Source: Chloroflexota bacterium
Lineage (GTDB): Bacteria; Chloroflexota; Anaerolineae; UBA4142
NCBI GenBank assembly: GCA_016215025.1
Contig: JACRMI010000142.1
Span: 1-53,097 of the forward strand
DNA length: 53,097 bases
Direction of reading: 5' to 3'
The position numbers were made by a program, and so were the translations under genes. A model generated the notes under the pieces. The model was not told where the DNA came from. It saw only the letters and a list, made by a program, of their open reading frames with translations, and searched no databases. Shown here one piece after another: positions 1-8,231 of the stretch. Each line of letters begins with the position of its first letter. Position 1 is the first letter of the stretch.

Positions 1-136
1 ATCCGATGGAACACCTGCATTTGCCGCAGGTGCAAGTGTCGGACGGCTGGTGAGCGGAAAACCTGCGGAGCAGGTTTGGTTGAGCCCGACAGCCGTCGGT
101 TTCCAACCGATGGCGTTGACTGGCAAGTTTCAGAGC
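1..136. repeat. Left copy of a dispersed hairpin-rich element, inverted relative to 17881-17988
   Basis: Reverse-complementing 17881-17988 reproduces this stretch almost base for base; the shared core includes GAGCCCGACAGCCGTCGG. The left copy carries an extra 27 bases (about 12-38) that are themselves a small hairpin (CACCTGC...GCAGGTG). Internal palindromes such as AACCTGCGGAGCAGGTT and CCGACAGCCGTCGG are typical of REP/MITE-like intergenic elements. The whole stretch is also open in one reading frame. Together with its partner it brackets the envelope/peptide block. No transposase was seen. Confidence 0.75.
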
Positions 137-196
137 GCAGCCGCGAAGCGTGTGTTCAGCGTGACAGGCGACACTTATACTTGTTCAGGAAGTTGA
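2..196 (+). CDS. Possible C-terminal tail of a gene entering from the left edge
   Basis: The frame starting at base 2 is open for 64 codons from the window edge and ends at TGA 194-196, eight bases before the next start codon. The translation contains GRLVSGKPAEQVWLSPTAVG and ends TGDTYTCSGS. The same peptide, minus a nine-codon insertion, is readable from the inverted copy near 17.9 kb, and several of the differences between copies are synonymous. It may be the end of a real protein carrying the repeat, or merely an open frame through a non-coding repeat. No function can be assigned. Confidence 0.35.
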   Translation, partial: SDGTPAFAAGASVGRLVSGKPAEQVWLSPTAVGFQPMALTGKFQSAAAKRVFSVTGDTYTCSGS

Positions 197-203
197 GGTA
201 ACA

Positions 204-1817
204 GTGGAACTACGACAGTACATGGCACTTGCCCGAAAGTGGGCATGGTTGATTATTTTATTGTGTGCGATTGCGGCTGGCTCTAGTTATTTCTACAGCC
301 GTCAAATCCGTCCGATCTATCGCGCCGATACGACGGTGTTGGTGGGGCAGAACGCGCAGAACCAAAATCCGTACGTGGACCCCGCCCAGACAGCGACCAA
401 TTTCGCGAGCGCGTATGCATTGCTGGCAACGCAGCCGACCGTCTTGCAAGCGACGGCGGAAGCGATTCAATGGTCCGAGCCGTGGCAGAATTTGTACTTT
501 AAGGTGACGGCAAAAGCGGGCGGTAGTCAACTCATCCAAATCAGCGTGACCGATTTCGACCCACCGCAAGCCGCCACCATTGCGAACGAGGTCGCGAACC
601 AACTGATTCTAAGGGGGCCGATTAGTGCGCAACAGAAACAATCGGAAGACCAACGCCAATTTGTGTCGGCGCAATTGCAAGAACTTAAAGCACAGATCGA
701 AACCTCGCAAAAGTCGCTCACCAATTTGACGAATCAAGCGGCTTTGGAAAATGACCCCATCAAATTGAATGACCTCAATGCCCGCAGCGCGGCGTTGCAA
801 GCTAAAATCGCCGATGGGCAAAAAACCTATGCGAGTTTGTCCCAGTTGCTTGCGATAGGGTCCAACTTGTTCGTCACCGTGCTTGCGCCCGCACAAGAAC
901 CCAAATCGCCGATCAGCCCCAACATTCCGCAGAACGTTCTCTTTGCGGCGATTGCGGGCGCGGTCTTGGCAGGCGGCGTTGCCTTCCTTTTGGAATATCT
1001 CGACGACACGATCAAAGACACTGACGACGTTCAGCGCGTGATCGGTCTCTCTACCTTGGGTGCGATCACGCGCATTAGCGGCATCCATCAACCGAAAGAC
1101 CATCTCATCACACTCAAGCATCCGCGCTCGCCGATCTCCGAAGCGTATCGCGTGTTGCGGACGAATCTGCGCTTTAGCGGCATCGAAAACCCGACCGGCG
1201 CATTGGTCGTTACCAGCGCAGGTCCCGGCGAAGGTAAGACGACGACGGCGGCGAATCTCGCCGTGACGATGGCGCAAGCCGGTCGGCGCGTTGTTCTGAT
1301 CGATGCCGATCTGCGGCGTCCGATGGTTCATAAATTTTTTGGGCTGCCCAACGACGTTGGATTATGCAGTATGTTCTTGGGCGATGCGCCGTCACTAGAA
1401 AGCATCCTTCGTCCGACCCAGGTTGAGACCTTGCGCGTCATCACGAGCGGTCCCTTGCCGCCCAATCCCGCCGAGGTCTTGGATTCCAATTTGATGAAGC
1501 AAACGCTGCAAGAATTGCGCGCGCAGTCGGACATGGTCATTCTCGATTCGCCGCCCATCTTGGCGGTGGCGGATGCAACCATCCTGGGTTCGCGCGCATC
1601 CGGTGTGATTCTCGTGATCGATTCGGGACGCGAACGCAGCGATGCAGCGCGCCGCGCCGTTCAGGCGCTCAAGCAGACAAATAACAAAGTGCTGGGTGTC
1701 GTGTTGAACAAGCTGAGTTCCAAACGGTCGTCCGGTTATTATTCGTACTATTATTATTCGTCGAAAGAAAAGCCAAAGAAAGAGACCAAGCCCGCACCGA
1801 CGCAATCGCCCGAATAG
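204..1817 (+). CDS. Wzc-like polysaccharide co-polymerase / tyrosine autokinase
   Basis: An inner-membrane chain-length regulator fused to a cytoplasmic BY-kinase, as in Wzc/CapAB; it would control exopolysaccharide polymerisation and export. The N-terminus has a Wzz domain bounded by membrane segments at about 14-31 and 246-265. A coiled-coil region (about 140-205) lies between them. The kinase part has Walker A PGEGKTTT (about 339-346), Walker A' VVLIDADLRRP (about 363-373), Walker B MVILDSPP (about 442-449) and a Tyr-rich tail (SGYYSYYYYSS, about 509-519) of the type that is autophosphorylated. At 537 residues it fits the fused form. The GTG start is preceded by GAGG at 195-198. Genes downstream on the same strand are envelope-related. 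A low-molecular-weight phosphatase gene lies at 33 kb. Confidence 0.9.
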   Translation: MELRQYMALARKWAWLIILLCAIAAGSSYFYSRQIRPIYRADTTVLVGQNAQNQNPYVDPAQTATNFASAYALLATQPTVLQATAEAIQWSEPWQNLYFKVTAKAGGSQLIQISVTDFDPPQAATIANEVANQLILRGPISAQQKQSEDQRQFVSAQLQELKAQIETSQKSLTNLTNQAALENDPIKLNDLNARSAALQAKIADGQKTYASLSQLLAIGSNLFVTVLAPAQEPKSPISPNIPQNVLFAAIAGAVLAGGVAFLLEYLDDTIKDTDDVQRVIGLSTLGAITRISGIHQPKDHLITLKHPRSPISEAYRVLRTNLRFSGIENPTGALVVTSAGPGEGKTTTAANLAVTMAQAGRRVVLIDADLRRPMVHKFFGLPNDVGLCSMFLGDAPSLESILRPTQVETLRVITSGPLPPNPAEVLDSNLMKQTLQELRAQSDMVILDSPPILAVADATILGSRASGVILVIDSGRERSDAARRAVQALKQTNNKVLGVVLNKLSSKRSSGYYSYYYYSSKEKPKKETKPAPTQSPE

Positions 1818-1873
1818 ATGAAAACTTTGGTTCTTGACGTGCAGAATAATTGCACGAAAAGTAGAGATTTTTG

Positions 1874-1943
1874 GGACGCGGATGAACGCAGACCAACGCT
1901 GATTTTTTCTTTTATCAGCGTTCCTCCGCGTTCATCCGCGTCC
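1874..1943. repeat. Long intergenic hairpin of the CGCGGATGAACGC type
   Basis: The arms GGACGCGGATGAACGC... and ...GCGTTCATCCGCGTCC pair over nearly 30 bases with one small internal mismatch zone. The inner arms ACGCTGAT/ATCAGCGT enclose a T-rich loop. It lies between the Wzc-like and TolB-like genes and may act as a terminator or mRNA stabiliser. Its word content matches a hairpin family common in bacterial intergenic DNA. It may therefore be a mobile repeat rather than a dedicated terminator. Confidence 0.7.
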
Positions 1944-2004
1944 AATGAAGGTTTCTTGCCAGATTTCGGCTTTCCGAGTTAGAGTCTCACATTAGGAAAA
2001 TATC

Positions 2005-3780
2005 GTGAACAGTTTTTTTGATCGAACATCATTTCCAATTGTAGGTTTATGGACCCTCGCGATTTTGGTTGGTCTGGCGATCGTTTGGGCAATCGCGCCT
2101 GGGGTTGGAGCTGCCATCGCCAACCCGCCTACGCCAACATTGACACCGAAGGCAACGGCGACGCCGCGCGCGACCTGGACCGCCATGCCCACCTGGACCA
2201 GTCTGCCGCTGCCACCTGCGCCCATTGCCTCTACGCCGATGGCTAGCCCAACACGCGCGGCAAATGCCAAAGCGTTTGACTTGATCGCCGATTTTAAGCG
2301 GAGCGGTTGGATCGCTAGCAACGAAACGAACATTCACTGGGGTGATCGAAATCTTCACTCTGGTTTTTTCAAGACGCAAACCTTTCAATCGCTGTTGTAC
2401 TTTGACGTGTCCGAGATCGTCCCAGGTTCCAAGATTCTTTATGCGGCGGTCGAACTCCAGGGATTGAATCGCAATAACTTGGGTCCGACCGGAAGTTGGA
2501 CGCTCCATTTGCTCTCGGCGGATGTTGCGAACAATTGGACCAAGCGGCTCAATCAGGATTTCCGTGAAGCGACTCCCATCACCGACATTGGGCGAACGCT
2601 CAAGCCCGAAGACCTCGCCGCCGATCAGACCAATCAATTTGCATTTTCTCCGGCGCAATTGACGCAGTTGCAACAAGTGATCGATAACAGCGGGGGAGTG
2701 GGCTTGCGCTTGGATGGTCCCACCAAAGGCAGCGATAGTCTCTTTACTTGGGATGCTGGCGACCGCGATCCCAAGATCGGCGTGCATCCGGTCCTTCACC
2801 TCGTTGTGATTCCGGACCAATTTATCTACGTCACCCAGACGCCGACCCCGCAGAATGTGATGACGGCGGCGGCGATGGTTGGCACAGCCACTGAGTTTGC
2901 GCAACGCTATGGAACGGCGACGCCTTTCCCGCGCAAGTATGCGACCACGTTTCCGCAAATGCCGGTCACGCCGCAGCCCACGCCCGCCAATGTGGAAACC
3001 GTGAACGCGCAAGCGATCTACGCGACCGCGGTGGCTATGACGACGGGGACGTTTACGCCGACGCCGTTACATTGGGTGACGACAACGCCGCTGCCACCGG
3101 TGATTCCCGCGCAAATGCTGACGCTCACGCCCACGTTTACACCCACGCCTACCGCATTGCCTCCCGCGCAATCGGCGAGTCGCAAGATTCCCGAGTCGCT
3201 CTACAACCAGATCGTGTTTCGACGCGGGCCGCGCTGGAATCCTACGATCTGGGTGATGGATGCGGACGGCAAAAACCTGGGTCTCGTCACGGATCGCGCC
3301 ATCTATGATACGGTGGTGACGCGTGACGCGATTTCGCCGGATGGAAATTTTTATCTCTACAACAGTGCTGATTACAATCATCCAGAGATACTTCAAATTT
3401 TCCGCTCCGACTTGCGTCAACCGCTGTTAGCTCCTACGATGCTCACAGCCTTGCGCAGCGGGATTACGTTTGCGCCGGTTTGGTCTCCCGACGGAAGCAA
3501 GGTCGCATACACCAGCAATGAATCCGGCAAGCAAGAGATTTGGATTCTCGACCTCAAGACGCGAATTCCACGCCAGATCACATTCAGTACCGACTGGTTT
3601 TGGAATCAATTTCCATCGTGGTCACTGGATGGCAGGCAGATGGTATTTGCCTCGGATCGCGGACACGCCGGTTCGTTCACCGAAATTTGGCTCATGAACG
3701 CCGATGGCAGCAACGCCCAAAAGCTGGGTGACGGCGAGTTGGATTCCTGGTCTCCGGTGTGGGTCAAGTGGAAACAGTAG
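2005..3780 (+). CDS. Secreted/anchored protein with DNRLRE-like domain and TolB-type beta-propeller
   Basis: A hydrophobic N-terminal segment (about 11-36) would act as signal or anchor. A Thr/Pro linker (about 38-82) follows. Next is a beta-sandwich-like region (SLLYFDVSEI...AAVELQG) resembling the DNRLRE/disaggregatase-related fold. A second Thr/Pro-rich stretch (about 275-395) leads to a C-terminal propeller with repeats such as PVWSPDGSKVAYTSN and PSWSLDGRQMVFASD, typical of PD40/TolB. This suggests an extracellular binding or scaffold role; no catalytic residues were recognised. The GTG start has AGGAAA upstream (1993-1998). Its 3' end overlaps the next gene, implying co-transcription. 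Confidence 0.75.
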   Translation: MNSFFDRTSFPIVGLWTLAILVGLAIVWAIAPGVGAAIANPPTPTLTPKATATPRATWTAMPTWTSLPLPPAPIASTPMASPTRAANAKAFDLIADFKRSGWIASNETNIHWGDRNLHSGFFKTQTFQSLLYFDVSEIVPGSKILYAAVELQGLNRNNLGPTGSWTLHLLSADVANNWTKRLNQDFREATPITDIGRTLKPEDLAADQTNQFAFSPAQLTQLQQVIDNSGGVGLRLDGPTKGSDSLFTWDAGDRDPKIGVHPVLHLVVIPDQFIYVTQTPTPQNVMTAAAMVGTATEFAQRYGTATPFPRKYATTFPQMPVTPQPTPANVETVNAQAIYATAVAMTTGTFTPTPLHWVTTTPLPPVIPAQMLTLTPTFTPTPTALPPAQSASRKIPESLYNQIVFRRGPRWNPTIWVMDADGKNLGLVTDRAIYDTVVTRDAISPDGNFYLYNSADYNHPEILQIFRSDLRQPLLAPTMLTALRSGITFAPVWSPDGSKVAYTSNESGKQEIWILDLKTRIPRQITFSTDWFWNQFPSWSLDGRQMVFASDRGHAGSFTEIWLMNADGSNAQKLGDGELDSWSPVWVKWKQ

Positions 3781-5003
3781 TGCCAGTGAACAGTGAACGG
3801 TGGATAGTGGACGGTGAACGGAAGTTGACGCAGCTCATTCGCGCCGCGTTTCCGTTCGACGATAACGCGATTGAGCCGCCGCAAGTCAGTGCGGATGAAT
3901 GGGCGGCTATCGCGCAGTCGGCGAGCGCTCATCGTCTCACGCCGCTGCTCTACGAAACGATGCTGGGCTTGGATGACGCGCTCCAACCGCCGGGCGCACT
4001 CGCCGAAAAGTTGGAGACAGTCTATCATCAAACAAAGATCACCAACTGGGCGGCGTTCCGTGAATTGGGCGAGTTGCTCGCCATCTTCAGGCGCGCGAAA
4101 ATCCCAAGCGTTTTGCTCAAAGGCGCGGCGTTGGCGAAGACGTTATATCCCGGCATCGCCACGCGTCCAATGGGCGACCTCGATATTCTCATTCGACGCG
4201 AAGACGCGAAACGCATGCATGATATTTTGCTCGCGCGCGGTTTTAGTACGATGTTGGAGCCAAGCGAAAATTTTTACACGCGCTTTTCGTACGACCAGGC
4301 GTACGAGCGAGGCGGCCAGAATCCCCAGGTGATTGAAGCCCATTGGCATCTTTTCAGTCTGCCGTACTATCGCAAGCGAATTCCTATCGAGTGGTTCTGG
4401 CAGCGCATCATGCCCATCCGAGTGAACGATCAACCCACGCACATGTTTGCGCCCGAAGCGCAGATCATGCACCTCGCGGCGCACGCCGTTTTGCATCATC
4501 AAGGGCATGGCTTGCTGGCGCTGTACGATTTGGCGTTGGTGCTGGCGCACTATCGTGAGCAGATCGATTGGGACGATGTAATTAAAGCGGCGCATGACTT
4601 TCGATTGAGCGGAGTTTTGCAATCGATTCTGGGACGGACGCAAAAATCCTGGGGCGTGTCGATTCCCGATCATGTATTTGAACGACTCGCGTATTCGTTC
4701 GGCTTGAGCGAGCGAATTCTATTTGCGGTCAACACCGCAGCGCGTGTTCAAGCGCGGGATGTCTGGGATGGCATGAACTTGCCGGACAACCAATCGCGCT
4801 GGTTGTACCTTTGGCACACGCTCTTTCCCAGCCGGGACTATATGCAGAAACGGTACGACATCGCCGACGTACGCGCATTGCCATTTCATTACGTGCGACG
4901 GCTTGGCAGAGGCGTAGGCCTGTTCGCGCAATCTGTAGCAGCGATGGTGCAGAATGTAGTGAGAGTGTTTGGAAGAAAAGAGATCGCCAAAGAAACCAAG
5001 TAA
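3759..5003 (+). CDS. NTP_transf_5-family nucleotidyltransferase-like protein
   Basis: The segment LLKGAALAKTLYPGIATRPM followed by GDLDILIRREDAKR (about residues 118-151) matches the core of the NTP_transf_5 family, with the DLDIL acidic motif expected for metal/NTP binding. A His-rich region (HLAAHAVLHHQGHG) lies near 230-245. Biochemical function of the family is not established. Members often sit beside PqqD-like genes and polysaccharide loci, and both are present here. The start is ambiguous because GTG codons occur in frame at 3759, 3768, 3780 and 3786, and the last ones lie in a short degenerate repeat. The downstream choices would remove most of the 22-base overlap with the previous gene. 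Confidence 0.75.
   Translation: MGQVETVVPVNSERWIVDGERKLTQLIRAAFPFDDNAIEPPQVSADEWAAIAQSASAHRLTPLLYETMLGLDDALQPPGALAEKLETVYHQTKITNWAAFRELGELLAIFRRAKIPSVLLKGAALAKTLYPGIATRPMGDLDILIRREDAKRMHDILLARGFSTMLEPSENFYTRFSYDQAYERGGQNPQVIEAHWHLFSLPYYRKRIPIEWFWQRIMPIRVNDQPTHMFAPEAQIMHLAAHAVLHHQGHGLLALYDLALVLAHYREQIDWDDVIKAAHDFRLSGVLQSILGRTQKSWGVSIPDHVFERLAYSFGLSERILFAVNTAARVQARDVWDGMNLPDNQSRWLYLWHTLFPSRDYMQKRYDIADVRALPFHYVRRLGRGVGLFAQSVAAMVQNVVRVFGRKEIAKETK
3785..3821. repeat. Degenerate GTGAACAGTGAACGG word repeat at a gene start
   Basis: Four imperfect copies of a GTGAACAGT / GTGGACGGT word run from the end of one gene into the first codons of the next. Inverted words of the same type occur at about 28600-28640 inside a glycosyltransferase gene. 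The repeat makes the N-terminus of the NTP_transf_5 protein unreliable. Confidence 0.6.
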
Positions 5004-5079
5004 ATGATTTAAGGGATGATGGTACAAGCGCAGTCTCACGTCTTCGGTTACGTCTTTGGTTACGCAGTATCGGTCATGC

Positions 5080-6510
5080 ATGAATAAAATCAAGCTAAGC
5101 GAATCCGGCAAGGTCAATTTCGATTCAAGCGAGCTGGGTTCGTTGATATTTCATAACGCGCCCGATCCCATGTTCGTGCTTTACGTCGATGGCGACGAAA
5201 CTTGTCGGTGCATATCGGTCAATCGCGCCTATCTTGATCGCTTGGGTTTAGCGGAAGCAGATGTGATCGGCAAACGAATCGACGAGGTCCTGCCCGGGAC
5301 CGAAGTTGCGGCGACGCTCGCCAAGTATCGCCTCGTCATCGAGAGGCGCGAACCCATTCGCTTTGAGGCAAAAGCGAATGGAATGTCGGTGGCGCAAACG
5401 ACGCTCGTTCCCATTCTGGACGAAGCGGGACATTGCGCCTACGTATTGGGAATCGATCGTGACATTACGGAATTCAGGCGCGCCGAGTCCGTCGAACGAG
5501 AGAGGCGCATCTTTGCCGAGACCTTGCGCGACATTTCGTCCGTCATCAATCGCACGTTGGATTTGGAGCAGGTCTTGGATCAGGTTCTCAACAGTGTGGG
5601 GCAAATTGTTCCGCACGATGCCGCGAACATCTTGTTGCTCGAATCGGATGGTTGCGTCAGCGTTGCGCGCGGGCGCGGTTACGAAACGTGGGGGTGGCTA
5701 AGCGCCAAGTCGGTGAGCATCGACGCGATGCTTCCGCTCAAGCGCATGATCGCCAGTCGTTGTGCGATGGCTATTCCGGACGTTTGCCTCAGCGCTGAAT
5801 GGAATGCGCGGTTGCCCGGAACGGAATGGATTCGCGCGTACGTGGGCGCGCCGCTGTGCATTAGCGGACGCGTGATCGGCTTTATTAACCTCGATAGCGC
5901 GACCCCCGGTTGTTTTAACGCCGCTCATGCTCAGCAATTACTCGCGTTTGCGAATCAGACTGCGATGGCCATTGAAAATGCGCGGTTGCATGCACAGGTG
6001 CGCGAGTTGGCGATTGTCGATGAACTCACCGGTTTGTACAATCGGCGCGGCTTGTTTCAATTCGGCGAATATGAATTCGGTCGCGCCATCCGCAATAAAC
6101 GTCCGTTGACGGCGATGATGTTGGACATTGATCGCTTCAAGTCGGTGAACGATACCTATGGTCATGCGGCGGGCGATGTCGTGTTGCGCAAATTGGCGCA
6201 GTGTTGTCGCGAGAATGTTCGCGACATTGACATGGTGGCGCGCTATGGTGGCGAAGAATTTGTGGTGCTGTTGCCGGAAACGGATACGGCGGCGGCAAAA
6301 AAGATCGCGGAACGTTTGCGGGATTTGATTGAAACGAGCCCGTTTTTTGTTACCACCTCCGAGCGCGAGTGTGTGATTCACGTTACGGTGAGCATCGGCG
6401 TTACCGGTGGACATCCCTGGAACTTGAAATTGATGATGTTGATCGAAAATGCCGATCATGCGTTGTATCTTGCCAAGAACGCGGGCGGCAATCAAGTGGT
6501 CGTGGATTGA
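5080..6510 (+). CDS. PAS-GAF-GGDEF diguanylate cyclase
   Basis: Predicted cytosolic sensor that makes c-di-GMP. A PAS domain (about 20-140, with ...ILDEAGHCAYVLGIDRDITE) is followed by a GAF domain (about 155-310, ending QTAMAIENARL) and a GGDEF domain (about 320-476). The active-site motif is intact (RYGGEEF, G-G-E-E-F at about 390). An RDID sequence five residues before it fits the RxxD inhibitory I-site, so product inhibition is expected. No membrane segment is seen. The ATG at 5080 is preferred over an in-frame TTG at 5056, which lies in a 12-bp tandem repeat (CGTCTTCGGTTA/CGTCTTTGGTTA). It lies inside the polysaccharide block, so c-di-GMP control of exopolysaccharide is plausible. Confidence 0.9.
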   Translation: MNKIKLSESGKVNFDSSELGSLIFHNAPDPMFVLYVDGDETCRCISVNRAYLDRLGLAEADVIGKRIDEVLPGTEVAATLAKYRLVIERREPIRFEAKANGMSVAQTTLVPILDEAGHCAYVLGIDRDITEFRRAESVERERRIFAETLRDISSVINRTLDLEQVLDQVLNSVGQIVPHDAANILLLESDGCVSVARGRGYETWGWLSAKSVSIDAMLPLKRMIASRCAMAIPDVCLSAEWNARLPGTEWIRAYVGAPLCISGRVIGFINLDSATPGCFNAAHAQQLLAFANQTAMAIENARLHAQVRELAIVDELTGLYNRRGLFQFGEYEFGRAIRNKRPLTAMMLDIDRFKSVNDTYGHAAGDVVLRKLAQCCRENVRDIDMVARYGGEEFVVLLPETDTAAAKKIAERLRDLIETSPFFVTTSERECVIHVTVSIGVTGGHPWNLKLMMLIENADHALYLAKNAGGNQVVVD

Positions 6511-6529
6511 GCCAGCCTTGTAACCCATT

Positions 6530-7921
6530 GTGATAGCTAAATCGTCATCTTTTGCCCGACCGCTCCACTGGTTAGCAAGCCAGCGTTGGTTCTTGTTAAT
6601 GTTGGCAGTGCCTTTTTTACTCTTCCCTTCCCCAAGTACGGTGCTTGCACTCTTGATCGTGCCTGGGTTAGGGATTATTTTTTGGTTGACGGAAAAGCAT
6701 CCCTTTCCACGTACGCCATTGAATCCCGCAATCCTTTTGCTCGCCGTGATGTTGCTGGTGAGCGCGAGCATCACGTACGATATGAAGATTAGTTTGCCCA
6801 AGATCGCCGGTTTGCTCTTGGGCATCCAAGTATTCTTTTGCTATGCGAGTTACGGGGCAACTCCACGCGGTTGGGTCGCGTGTCTCTTGATCTTCATTCT
6901 GGCTGGGTTGGGTGTTGCCGTCATGGGATTGATCGGAACACGTTGGGCGCTCAAGTTCAATGTGTTCGTTCCTTTGACGATTCAATTTGAGCCGCTGGTT
7001 ACTGGGCTGCCCGGATCCGAAAATGGGATCAATCCCAACGAAGTGGCTGGGGGCTTGTTGTGGGTGATTCCTATTCTGTTCGCTCTCGCGTTGACGACGG
7101 CGAATGAATTGCGACGAACGTCCATTTATCGCCGCTGGCTTGCGCCGATCAACCTGCTAACTTGGGAAGCCGCGATTTTTGTCTTTCTCGTCTTTCTGCT
7201 CTGCCAATCGCGGGGCGCGTACCTTGCGCTCGCCACCACCGCAGTTGGGGTCGTCTTGTGGCTGTTGCGGAACCGCGTGCGATGGTATCTGACGGTGCTG
7301 TTGGCAACGGGCATTTTGGTCGTTGGCTTTACATGGCAATTTCAAGCCGACCCGTCGACGCGTGAAGCGTTAGGAACCAAGAATATCGCTGGGGTTTCTC
7401 TCTCGGCGGCGGCCTTGGGAGGGCGGGATGTGATTTGGGTGCGCGCGCTGCAAGGAATCGAAAAATATCCGCTGACCGGCATGGGCATCAATGTCTTTCG
7501 TTACCAAGTCAACACGCTGGACCCGGCGAATCCGATCTACGTCGATCGCGACATCGCGCACGCGCATAACGAATTTCTGCAAGCGGCGCTGGACTTGGGC
7601 CTGCCTGGGATGATCGCGTTCATCGCTCTTCACGTGATCGCCTTTCGAATGTTGGTTCAAGTGTGGAATTGGACGGCGAGAGAACTCAAACCAGATTCTA
7701 GTCGTCCCGAATCGTTTTTTCTGAAACCGAACGTGACCCGGATGCTGGTCCTGGGTTTGGGCTTGAGTCCGGTTGCCCATTTGCTGTATGGCTTGACGGA
7801 TACCGTTGCATTAGGCGCAAAACCAGGTGTGCTGTTTTGGATGCTTTTAGGATTGATCGTCGGCTTGTATCGGCAAAAAGAATCGGCAATGCACGTGAAT
7901 CCTAGGCTGAGGGTTGAGTGA
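6530..7921 (+). CDS. O-antigen ligase / Wzy-type polymerase family membrane protein
   Basis: A 463-residue protein with ten or more hydrophobic segments and a large extracytoplasmic loop after about residue 270. The loop contains GRDVIWVRALQGIEKYPLTG and HAHNEFLQAALDLGLPGM, the hallmark of the Wzy_C/WaaL family, which transfers or polymerises lipid-linked glycans on the outer face of the membrane. GTG start. The stop TGA overlaps the ATG of the PqqD gene, indicating translational coupling. With the Wzc-like kinase it suggests Wzy-dependent polysaccharide assembly, although no flippase was found in the window. Confidence 0.85.
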   Translation: MIAKSSSFARPLHWLASQRWFLLMLAVPFLLFPSPSTVLALLIVPGLGIIFWLTEKHPFPRTPLNPAILLLAVMLLVSASITYDMKISLPKIAGLLLGIQVFFCYASYGATPRGWVACLLIFILAGLGVAVMGLIGTRWALKFNVFVPLTIQFEPLVTGLPGSENGINPNEVAGGLLWVIPILFALALTTANELRRTSIYRRWLAPINLLTWEAAIFVFLVFLLCQSRGAYLALATTAVGVVLWLLRNRVRWYLTVLLATGILVVGFTWQFQADPSTREALGTKNIAGVSLSAAALGGRDVIWVRALQGIEKYPLTGMGINVFRYQVNTLDPANPIYVDRDIAHAHNEFLQAALDLGLPGMIAFIALHVIAFRMLVQVWNWTARELKPDSSRPESFFLKPNVTRMLVLGLGLSPVAHLLYGLTDTVALGAKPGVLFWMLLGLIVGLYRQKESAMHVNPRLRVE

Positions 7922-8196
7922 TGAATCTGAATAGTTGTCCGACGCCCCATCCGCAAGTCGCGGCGCAAATCGTCGATGAGGAAGCGGTGATTGTTCTGGC
8001 GGATGCGGGCGAAGTGAATGTGCTCGATCCGGTCGGCACGCGCATCTGGGAATTGATCGACGGCGTGCGCACGGTCCGACAAATCATCGATCACATCATC
8101 GAAGAGTATGAAGTATCGCTAGAGGAAGTCGAGCGCGACGTGCAAGAGTTTTTGGAAACATTAGTGAAAGACAAAATTGTAGAGCTACGCGACTAA
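7921..8196 (+). CDS. PqqD-family peptide chaperone (RRE-like)
   Basis: A 91-residue protein that reads as a complete PqqD-type domain: EEAVIVLADAGEVNVLDPVG, then TRIWELIDGVRTVRQIIDHI, with the C-terminal helix EEVERDVQEFLETLVKD. PqqD-like domains bind the leader peptide of a ribosomally made precursor and present it to a radical SAM enzyme; a radical SAM/SPASM gene and a candidate precursor lie 1.7-3 kb downstream. Similar proteins also occur in polysaccharide loci with NTP_transf_5 proteins, so its client is inferred. ATG at 7921 overlaps the previous stop (TGATG); a GTG three bases earlier is the alternative. Confidence 0.85.
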   Translation: MNLNSCPTPHPQVAAQIVDEEAVIVLADAGEVNVLDPVGTRIWELIDGVRTVRQIIDHIIEEYEVSLEEVERDVQEFLETLVKDKIVELRD

Positions 8197-8231
8197 CTGG
8201 GTGTAAATCTCACCAACAAGCGGAGACGATC

